Of a stretch of DNA of 64,000 nt, positions 55,475 to 64,000 are shown in pieces; positions within the stretch are counted from its first letter, which is position 1, and each line of letters starts with the position of its first letter. Origin of the DNA: Karstenula rhodostoma CBS 690.94 (taxonomy: Eukaryota > Ascomycota > Dothideomycetes > Pleosporales > Didymosphaeriaceae); contig MU001497.1 of NCBI GenBank assembly GCA_010093485.1, forward strand, positions 982,513-1,046,512, in the 5' to 3' direction. The notes under the pieces are model-generated. The model worked only from the letters and a program-made list of their open reading frames with translations, searched no databases and had not been told where the DNA came from. A program made the translations under genes and the position numbers.

Positions 55475-56850
55475 AGCGTGAATGTTGGTGTTCGGATCAG
55501 AACACCTGTCAGGGACGATATCGAACCTTTGGAGCGGCCGTGGAAGAATAGGCCTCGGGGAGAAGGAAGGGATATCCTGCAGCCCTTCGCCATCTTCGGA
55601 CTCTTATGCCTTCCCGCGGCGTTCTGGCTCTCAGACATACACGCGTGCGACAGGATCAAAGACCACGACACTCTTCTCACGGATCCCGCAGTAATGATGC
55701 AAGGAATGTTTCTAGCGGCCTTACAATTGCCATCAGGAACTATCCGCGTCCAACTCACAGCCCCAGCGAGTCATGGGCGTGTATCCTATCCTCCATTCCT
55801 CACGGCCATCGCGGGCTAAAGCTGTTCTATCCAGAACTTGTCTTTCGGTCGCTGTTGGTTCTCGCAGTTCGTCAAATCGCCTGCGTGCTCGATCGTTTAT
55901 GCACAGATGACACCCTCTTCGGAAACCCCTGCCAACAAGTTCCCAAAGGAGTATACCCAAGTCCGACCGGAGCGCTCACTATGCGTGACCTCCGTCGCGA
56001 TAGCGGATAATATCCGCAACGTGATAGCTGGTTTGTAGACGTGGTAATGTCAAACCCTACCTTCATTGCTTTCAGGCTATACATTCTCGAGACAGCAGCA
56101 GCGGGTAAACGTTGCGACCGATGACGAAGGCTTAGATAATGCAGCGCTCCGTTTCAAGGTCGCTGACAGCGCCGAAGAGGCACGGGCAATGAAGGCATCA
56201 GACGGTGTGGGCTAGCGTACGCCTTGCAACTAGTCCAAGCCGAAAGAATGCGACAACTGAGGTCCGATGTACATGCGCCATGCATCTAACAATAAACTGG
56301 CCCTTTGTGTCGGTGAAGGACACCTTCTTTCGCAGCCTCAAGTCACTATTGCGCTTTCGTGCGAAGCACAAAGGTGGAAATCACCAACTAGCCTGTAAAA
56401 AGCCCCTTTTGTGATAGTGTGCGAGGTTTATCGAGGCGTGGAGAATGGCGGAGGCCTCAGCAACGACGCTAGGCCCCCGATCTTAAAATACGAGCGCCCA
56501 GCGATCCCTCTCTCACGAAACATGCGAGACGTGCGACAAGCTCCGCACTGATGGCCCGATGCCCCAAAGAGCCTTCGTGTGTCGCTAGTCCGCACTTGGG
56601 GCGGAAAGCTGGGGTGCTAATATGCGCAATGCGGAACATCAGTGAGGCTTAGAAGCTCAGCCGCAGGGAGCGCGCACGAAGGATTACGGCGTGCGATTAC
56701 CTGTGGGCATGCGCGGACGTAAGTGTGGATACTTGTCCCCTCACTTTCTCGAGCCTCTCTTTTCGAAGTTTCCAACCTTACAACGCTGACGTTGACGTGG
56801 TCGTTCTGAATTCATCGTGAGCTTTGGCGGCTGAATATGCGCTGCGAAAG
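55475..56850. other. Intergenic region, possibly with an undetected 5' exon
   Basis: No convincing ORF. The membrane-protein gene that follows may have an upstream signal-peptide exon in the last few hundred bases (a GTAAGT occurs near 56719), which I cannot place. Confidence 0.4.
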
Positions 56851-58215
56851 ATGAGTCATTGGACATGTTATTCGGAACCGGCTTTCACCTGTTTAGAGGT
56901 ACCAAAAGAGACTGGTGCTGGCAACGAGGACACACCGAAGAATACGAAGACAACGCGCACCGAAGATGACGGAAAGCCAGCGCAGACGGACGATAAGACA
57001 CAGCCGGAGGCAACAAAGCCAGCAGAGTCACGGCCAAGCTCGATACACACGACTGTTCTAGCAACATCGATATCTAAGCCCACGACCGCAACAGAAATCA
57101 ACAGCGATGCAGTCGAGACCGCTTTGCCAAGTCTCGCTGCAGGTACTGCGGATGGAAACAATGGATCAGGCGGGGGAGGAGGTGTGTCTCCAGGAGCCGT
57201 AGCAGGCATTGCAATCGCCACAGCCATCATTGGTGCTGCCATTGCATTCTTTGCTGCCTTCATGCTGTTCAAGCGCCGAAGACCGTCGAGGCACGGACAT
57301 GGCGAGTCGTCCACGAATTTCATAACAACGAGAGAGCAACCATCATACGTCCAGGTCTCGCAAGTCGGTCCCCCGCCCATCCTCGCGGCCGCGGTCCCTA
57401 CATCCAATCGCGGTGTCAATCTCTCGGATTTATCGCATTCTTCGGACTTCCTATCTGGCGTGCTGCCAGCAGCTGCAGACGACCAGATAGTCAAGAGCAG
57501 AGTCACTGCAGTATTTGGTCAAATCCGTCAACATGTAAACGATTTCTACCGCGATGTGCACGCTACATTGACGCCGAGCATGGAAAACGATCTCCAGAAA
57601 TTCGGGGACTCATACGTGAATCTTGCTGAAGAACTAGAGCACTCTTCCATGCCTACGATAGCAATAAAGCACGCTCTCATAGGCTACCTCTTGAACATTG
57701 TAGCGCCGGAAGCGGAACAGCAATCCACTCTGTTCCCCGCCGAGGTCGCAGGCCTCAGGCAGAACGAACGCTCTTTCGAATCAGCAGGTCAAATCACTCC
57801 GTACGCCACCCAGCATTTCGTCCACTGACATGCAACTGAAACAGATGACCAAGCCGCCTACATCCTCTACAAGCGCCTCGCCGCGCACCTGCACGCGCCA
57901 CCCACCTCCTCCCTTCGATCGCGACAGTCCGACATACGCGAAGCAGCCGAGCACTTCGCGCTCACTTTCTTCCCCTGGGCAAACCCCGCCTATGCCGACC
58001 AAGACAAGGATGAGAATCTGGTAGACGTTATAAACAATGCGTTGGATCTGAGTCTGTGGCTCTTCGGACAGCCGTATCTATACGAGTGGGTGTGGGAGGA
58101 CGTGGGCAGGAGGGGAACGGTGGTCAGTCCGGGATTGGTAAGGGTAACAGATGAGAGAGGCAAGATGTTAGATAGGCCAAGCAAAGTGGTAGAGGCCGTC
58201 ATTGCGACTGGTTGA
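56851..58215 (+). CDS. Mid2/WSC-like single-pass membrane protein, 435 aa (start uncertain)
   Basis: Exons 56851-57787 and 57845-58215 with a 57-nt intron (weak donor GTCAAA, acceptor AAACAG) give 435 aa. The first 95 residues are Thr/Ser/Lys/Pro-rich, like an extracellular stalk. A Gly run precedes a transmembrane segment (GAVAGIAIATAIIGAAIAFF) followed at once by KRRR. The inside part is helical (VFGQIRQHVNDFYRDVHATL, YILYKRLAAHL, NALDLSLWLFGQPYLYEWVW). The ATG at 56851 is the first in this frame, but no signal peptide follows it, so an upstream exon is likely. The second exon continues the helical domain in phase, which supports the join. This is the layout of fungal wall-stress sensors, but the specific function is unknown. 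Confidence 0.72.
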
Positions 58216-58363
58216 ACATGGACAATGGTTTCAATCTCCACGGTTTTGCACATCCATAGTTGAGCATTGTGTGTGATGGCGTGACAGCGTGTTTAAGCCT
58301 GGTGTCTTCGTCGCGTTGCGCCACCCAAGCTCCTTCCTCTGCACAACGCTTAGCTTCCTAATG

Positions 58364-59786
58364 CTACTGACGGGACCCAGCTACCCTACGACCACGCACA
58401 TAGACATGTGCTATATTGCGGTCGTCGCCAGACATGACGAACTTCTCCAAGATCGTGCGGACCGAGTCGCCTTCCTCGCGCGGCGTCATTGCAGATTGCA
58501 AGCCTGTCGTGGTCGCAATCCACGACGCATCGAACTGCTTCCCAACCTGGAAATTGCCAATCTGATCATCAAGGCACATTACCTGTGCACCTCCTAGGGT
58601 GGCAAGATAGAAGACCTCCTCCAGCGTGAACCCTTTATCCTCGCCCTGAGACATGACCTCCTGAGCGTTCGAAGCAATCATGGTTTGCCGGATGACAGAT
58701 AGCATCTGCGACGCCCATCCGCCACCGCTGTCCGTACCGAGCCCAACCTTGATGCCGCGTCGCAAAAAGTCCCGCACAGGAGCAACCATGAAGCCACCGC
58801 CGACTGTCATGTTCGCGATCGGGCAGTGAGCAACACCGCAACTCAGCGCCTTCAACCGGTCTTTGTCATAGTCGGTCATGATGGTGCAGTGCGCGAGAAT
58901 GGATCTTCGACTCAGAAGATCAAAGCTTTCATACAGATCGGCCTCGCTTCTCGCAGCAAGCTTTGGGAACAGCTCTCTCGTTGCGTCAATCTCCTGTTGG
59001 GCCTCGTTGAAGTGTGTCTGCATTGCAAGGTCGTCGTCGGTCTTCATCATATCGCCCAGGCCTCTGAGCAGCTCTGAAGTACAGCATATTGCAAATCGAG
59101 GGGTCAGGATCGGTTTTACCAGCGCATGCTTTGGGTCACTACATCCGGCCAATTGTCGAATATGCGCGACGCAATCCCGCGTCTCGCGCAAGGAAACGGC
59201 AGCACTTTGTTCGCATATATACTCGGGTGCATTGCGGTCCATGTTACATCTAAGCAAAAGTTAACAAGCGTCATAGACAGGGTACAATCGAGCCCCTTGT
59301 ACTAGGTCCAACTTACTTGCCGATGAACGCGCGCTGCCCTTTCTCAAGACATATCTCAGCCAAGATGCGCGTTGCCTCAGCATGCCGCGAACCATAGTAC
59401 GAGGCGGTGGTGATGCCCTGCCTCAGGAAATCGCAGACCGTGTTCTCGTACGTCCTCCGGGCATAATCGGCATCCGCGAAACGCGCCTCGATGGGAAACG
59501 TGACTTGATCCAGCCATTCGAGGATGTGTAGGCCTTGTCCTAGACCACGCATTGGCCACTGCGGTGCGTGGTTGTGCGTGTCGACGAAGCCGGGGATCAA
59601 GAACTCTCCAGGCACCAGATGGTGCACTTCGGCGTCGTCGGGGATGGATAAATTTTCATCATTGGATTTCTCGAGTGCGACTATCACGCCGTCCGCATCC
59701 ACGATAAGCGTGCCATTCTCGATGATTTCGACTTCACCTAGGCTAATAGAATGGACGATCGCACCGTGGAAAACCTTGGTTGACAT
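58364..59786 (-). CDS. GUD1: Guanine deaminase (amidohydrolase)
   Basis: Two exons, 59317-59786 and 58364-59249, with a 67-nt intron (GTAAGT to CTTAG), give 451 aa. The enzyme deaminates guanine to xanthine in purine salvage and catabolism. Metal ligands of the amidohydrolase fold are seen: PGFVDTHNHAPQW (His71 and His73), THFNE (His236 and Glu239), AHC (His277) and GLGTD (Asp330). The segment GKCNMDRNAPEY, formed across the splice, is characteristic of guanine deaminases. Here the usual HISE is HFNE, which keeps the zinc-binding and acid residues. The stop is 148 bp from the stop of the convergent membrane-protein gene. Confidence 0.9.
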
Positions 59787-61088
59787 GTTAGTACAGAGGT
59801 CAGTATCGACCGTCAGGACTTATGTGACGTAGAACAATGCACTCGATTGACGTTGTATTTGGATAGATTCCAGATGTGCTGGGAACGATCGCGGATCAGT
59901 TTGGGCGCTAGTTACCCCGCCATGAAGCTCTCCAGAATACGCATACACGTTCGTCTGCTGGACTATTCCTATCGAAAGCTTTCCTCTGGTAGGGTAATTC
60001 AGAACCGTTTTCATGCGTTTGGCCTCCTCGTATTAGCCTTTGCAACAACCTTTCGTTCTTCCGATACCGGCGCTACCCCGATAGCTAACTCGATACCAGC
60101 ATACGAGAGAGCGCCAGCACTCCAAGCTTATAGGCAAATGTTCCATCACGTTTCCTTTCAAGGCTCTTATGACACTATCGTTTCACCTACGACGAATTCG
60201 TATCTTACTAAAGTATCCTAATACGAATAATAGGCATGGCGATCTTTGGCATAATCGACGCAGGGTTTGGACATATCTCCTAAAAGAGTGCAGAACACGT
60301 TCAACACCATTGACAGTTCTACCACCTATTCTAATCCACTGGTCTCCTTCACAAATGAACTACGTCATGGCAGACCCGGAATAGAAGTTCTGCTCCGTAG
60401 AGGCTGTGTGGGGCGTTGTCTTGCTTGTACTTGCTTGCTTCATTTTTGTGGGAAATAGGGCCCTCAAGCTCGAACGATTCAACGCGAAGTTGATATGCGG
60501 AGAGATTACTGAAGCACTGGTAGCTAAGGCATCTTCGCAGGAGGCAGAGCAAACTGAGAGTGGTGGACTTGTAGCAGAGAGCGAGTGCCAGGACGAAACC
60601 TCCGGCCGCTCGCAACATAAGTATTATACACGCGGAATACGAGAACTTTTATTTCGTTCTCAATTTAAAATATTTGGGCGGTTATCATCTGACCTGGTCT
60701 CAAGCCGGGTCAGCGACACTATTTCTCCGTTTTGGAACATGGCTGAGTACATCTAGGATCTTTTTCATCTAACCGCGGAAGAAATTCCACCCGAGTTTTA
60801 AATGTTCTATACGGTAACCAATTCCGGTCTCAATGTTCTGTAAGACACAGAGTACTAGCTGGATTAAGAGTCCAAGGCTAGGTGTCAGTATAAACCACTG
60901 TAAGAACATATGTGAGGCGATTGATGGCAAGGTTCTGAGAAGAGATCCTGAACAGCCATCGCGATGTCTAATATCCCTTGCATAATGACCCATCTGAGGC
61001 GTCTTTCTCTATAACAAAGCAAAGACCAGTTGTAGGAAGATTCAGGACGTTCTCTCCAAATCTAAACCGAGTCCATCTAACCGTCATC
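59787..61088. other. Intergenic region, AT-richer, no supported gene
   Basis: One plus-strand ORF (60406-60756) opens without an ATG and has a hydrophobic start (VVLLVLACFIFVG), but I see no family. A short inverted repeat (ATTCGTAT/ATACGAAT) lies near 60195-60227. The promoters of guanine deaminase and the LPMO gene should be here. Confidence 0.4.
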
Positions 61089-61939
61089 ATGCGCTGGCAA
61101 AGCACGTTCGCGACACTCATTGCCATTTCCTCCATAGCTCTGGCTCACTGTGAGTGCGCGCATATGTTTTCTTATCTTCATAGTAACTAATTGTTCGTCT
61201 TGCAGGGAACTACGAGTCAGTTCTGCTCAACGGGAAAGACCCCGGGGCCTATCAATATGTACGCTCCCCAAAAAACAGCAACAGCCCAGTGACAGACATC
61301 TCCTCCAAGGACATGGTCTGCAATGCGGGCGGCAATGACGCCGATGTCCTCGCGAAGACCAAATCGCTCAGTGTGAAGGCCGGTGATCAGGTTGGGTTCC
61401 GCATCAACAGCGTCTTCGGTCACCCTGGCATTCAGCAGGTGTACATGAGCAAAGCTCCCGACACAGCAGCGACCTACAAGGGGGACGGCGATTGGTTCAA
61501 GGTCTACTCGCTCACGACCTCGAACCTAACCAACGACCCTATCTTCTGGGCCCCATTCCCTGGAAGCGTCGGCATCATGGACTTCACATTCACGCTCCCG
61601 ACCAGCCTCCCCAACGGTCAGTATCTCATGCGCGCAGAAGGTCTCGCGCTGCACGGCGCTTCAACGGTCGGCGGCGCACAGTTCTACATCGGCTGTGCGC
61701 AGCTCGATGTTACGGGAGGCGCCAGTAGTGGTACTCCTGGTCCGACTATCAAGTTCCCGGGCGGCTACTCGACAAATGACCCGGGCATTCTGGTTAATAT
61801 GTACTGGCCTCCGCTAAGGAGCTACACTACGCCGGGACCATCCACGTGGCCGAATAAGTGCGAGGACCATTCGCCTAATCTCTTTGGGGAGACTAGCGAT
61901 GGGGATTGCACGCCGTTGGCCAAGGGAGCCACAGGTTGA
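61089..61939 (+). CDS. AA9 lytic polysaccharide monooxygenase
   Basis: Exons 61089-61149 and 61206-61939 with a 56-nt intron give 264 aa. Residues 1-19 are a signal peptide ending SSIALA, so the mature protein begins with His20, the N-terminal copper ligand of the histidine brace. The second brace histidine is His93 in VFGHPGIQQVYMSKAP. The axial tyrosine lies in GGAQFYIGC, after GQYLMRAEGLALHGA. Cysteines for the usual disulfides are present. The enzyme is secreted and oxidatively cleaves cellulose or related glucans. There is no carbohydrate-binding module, and the C-terminus is a short Pro/Gly-rich tail. The intron falls within the codon after the copper histidine, and its phase is exact. 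Confidence 0.93.
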
Positions 61940-62307
61940 CATAAAGGTCGTAGATGATAATCATCACTGCAATGGAATTGTGTAACAAGATCAGCTTACA
62001 GTGACTAACGCAGTATGTGAGTGACCACATGAGATCATTCTTTTTTACAGTTGTGTTTTCTAGAAAGGGTATATTGTTCTGCCGAATCTATGAAAGGTGA
62101 ACATTTGATTCAGCGATCATGCCATCCCAATGTATTCAGAAAAGCCGATCTACCATGTTTTCATCGTCATAGCCGTTCATCCGCCCACCATGGTGTGCTC
62201 GACCGGAAGCACCAACCTTTGGCGGACGATTGCTGTAATCATAAACATGTCAAGCTCTGCGCCAGACTAGTCACCATTACAGCGACTGGAGACCCTGGCT
62301 TGCAAAG
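61940..62307. other. Convergent 3' flanks
   Basis: 368 bp between the LPMO stop and the stop of the minus-strand cysteine-rich gene. Nothing recognised. Confidence 0.5.
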
Positions 62308-62912
62308 CTAACCGATCAAGGCGCAGTTGTTGTTGACCCACTGACCCTCAAGCGAGACACAGGCCGCCTGCTTGACGTCAAGTGTAGCCTGGCCGCATTG
62401 AGCCACGTTGAGGGTGCAGTTGCCGTTGATGAAGCTGCCGTCGATCACGGTGCAGAGCTGCTCCGGGGTGTCAATGCCTGTGACGTACTTGAGGAAGGTG
62501 TCGGAGTGGGAGAGGTCGACGGTGCAGGTGGGCGTAGGGTCGCCGCGATAGGTGCCCTGGAGCATCTCGCAGAGGTAATCGGGCAGGGTAACCGCAACTA
62601 CGTCGTCGTACACGCCGAGGAGCCTAGCGCTCGTTAGTGTTCATGGCCATATTGCCTCAGGCACCGGAGAGACGTTTGGTTGCATGGTAAAGGAGACTTA
62701 CTGGTCGGTGTTGATCTTGGGCACCTCTTCCTCGGCAGCGAGGTCGCCGTTGCTCAGCTTCGGCTCGTAACGGCAGAAATAGCAGGTGCCAGCGGGGAAT
62801 GCCAGGCACATGACCTACAACAGACGAAGTTAGTCAAAACATCTGCTTCCTGAAACTTCTAGCGTCTACGTACATAGCAGAGAAAGCAACGGCTGCTACA
62901 CTGGGCAACCAT
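62308..62912 (-). CDS. Cysteine-rich protein of unknown function, 155 aa
   Basis: Three exons, 62874-62912, 62702-62814 and 62308-62623, with introns of 59 and 78 nt, give 155 aa with 13 cysteines. Both introns have GTAAGT/GTACGT donors and ACTAAC or GACTAAC branch points, and the frame is continuous. The first 27 residues hold six cysteines among hydrophobic residues (QCSSRCFLCY, MCLAFPAGTCYFC), which is not a standard signal peptide. The rest is acidic with spaced cysteines (LPDYLCEMLQG, CTVIDGSFINGNCTL, AACVSLEGQWVNNNC). A TATA-like box lies about 145 bp upstream. I recognise no family. It may be a membrane-anchored or secreted small protein. Confidence 0.7.
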
Positions 62913-64000
62913 GTTGGAGAGGTATTGGCGACTCCTTGAGAGTGAAGAGCAATGTAGATAGTTGTCTGACGGCGCCGTGGTAGTTTGGAGTCTCGAAAAG
63001 CTTGATTGAAGTGGAGAGGGAGCAGGATGGAGATCTGCGGAGGTACAGAGGGGTTTATATGTGACTGTCGAGTCTTTGGGAAGAGCTAGGTGACGCACGT
63101 CCCCTCCCGTCGCTGGAATCAACTCGTCAAACGGCCAGTGCGAGTGAAAGAAAGACTCGTCTTAGTTTAACTTGGCTTAGTTAGGTAAAGTCCCAGCAGT
63201 GTCTCTGGCTCACTTCCACGCGACTGAAGAACTGAATCCACGTGTCGTACGAATGGTGAGCAGCTGATACGATGGCTGTCCTAGGTACCACCATGCGTAA
63301 TTTGCCTCAGCGATCCCAGACTTTAGCAGAGATTGTAATATTGCCTATTCATGCTGTGGATAACTCGATATACATGAGAAGATGGACATATATTAGCAGA
63401 TGCACCAAGCCTTCACCTCTATCACGTCTATTACAAAATCACCCTCTCTTAGTGCTTCAAAAAGAGCCGTGGCGGCTTCTTGTGCCTTTGAGAGGCATTC
63501 GGTAATCAATCCACAGCTCTTTGCGCCAATTCTAACCGTAAAAGCAAGACCACATACTGCAGATGCGACAACATAGAAAGGCGCCTAGAAGGATGAATAT
63601 GGTCCACGTCGGATCTGAAGAGGTTTTTCAACCCTACAAATACAAAAATACTGATTTAGCTCGAGACAGGTGAGAGAGTCGTGAAAGATGAATGTTGGAC
63701 TGTGAGAGAAAGATGGTGGTCAACTAGAAAACCATCTTAAAAGTACTCGTACATATTTCTTTTACCAGCATATCTCTTGTAAAGGAAAGAATGCCTCCTT
63801 CTGTGCTTCGACTAGGCGGTGAAAATACACGATGAAGAGGGTCTTGAGTAAGACTTTGCGTCATTGACCAAGTTGGGACTAAATGGGCGACCCGATTTCG
63901 TGCATTGTTGATTTAGGTAGAGTTTGATGCGCCACTTGCTATGTATTTGAAATGTTGCATTTGAAAATGCTATCGATTGGATGTTGAGTTACGAACCTAG
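62913..64000. other. Promoter of the cysteine-rich gene and gene-free right edge
   Basis: Only short ORFs. The last 500 bp are AT-richer and hold nothing I can name. Confidence 0.45.
63054..63059 (-). promoter_or_regulatory. TATA box of the cysteine-rich gene
   Basis: TATAAA on the minus strand, about 145 bp upstream of the start codon at 62912. Confidence 0.5.

Noticed and set aside
60406..60756. ORF with a hydrophobic N-terminus
   Set aside because: No ATG at its start, an in-frame stop just upstream, and no recognisable family.

Overview
The window is nuclear DNA of a filamentous ascomycete (Pezizomycotina, most likely a dothideomycete). The reasons are compact genes on both strands, short GT-AG introns (mostly 46-67 nt, often with GCTAAC-like branch points), and typical fungal families: a TRP/flavin-carrier-like membrane protein, a Seb1/MsnA-type zinc finger factor, a Gin4-type kinase, a HET-domain gene, an AA9 polysaccharide monooxygenase and a cytochrome P450. 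Class and species are inferred; nothing in the window fixes them. All exon structures were read by eye from ORFs, splice motifs and reading phase.

Left part (1-11.4 kb): the 3' end of argininosuccinate lyase, a 71-aa membrane peptide gene, a large TRP-like gene with a 56-bp tandem repeat beside its 3' end, a mitochondrial-type hotdog thioesterase, a GFA-type zinc enzyme and a weak serine/arginine-rich ORF. From 11.4 to about 19.2 kb there is almost nothing I can call coding. This stretch carries microsatellites and leads into the stress-response zinc finger gene (seb1/msnA type), whose upstream region has almost no ATG.

Central part (22.6-36.1 kb): a Gin4/Hsl1-type kinase with five exons, ribosomal protein eL24, an unrecognised membrane protein, an FMN-dependent alpha-hydroxy acid oxidase and a P450. 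The 37.3-40 kb interval is the most unusual: a 106-aa protein with an internal duplication, a 208-bp MITE with TA target-site duplication, a tRNA-Tyr gene with an 11-nt intron, two tandem partial copies of that tRNA's 3' half together with its terminator, and a decayed 26-bp interspersed motif.

Right part (40-64 kb): DPH1 (diphthamide synthesis), a probably broken F-box-like gene, and four co-oriented low-complexity genes on the minus strand. Two of these share a C-terminal amphipathic module, and a third shares glycine/alanine repeats with one of those two. Then come a DUF2470-type membrane protein, mitochondrial acetylornithine aminotransferase, a frameshifted HET-domain pseudogene, a Mid2-like single-pass membrane protein, guanine deaminase, an AA9 LPMO and a small cysteine-rich protein. 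Two arginine-biosynthesis genes (argininosuccinate lyase at the left edge, acetylornithine aminotransferase at 52 kb) lie in the window, but nothing suggests a cluster. No secondary-metabolite cluster, virus, CRISPR array or autonomous transposon is visible.
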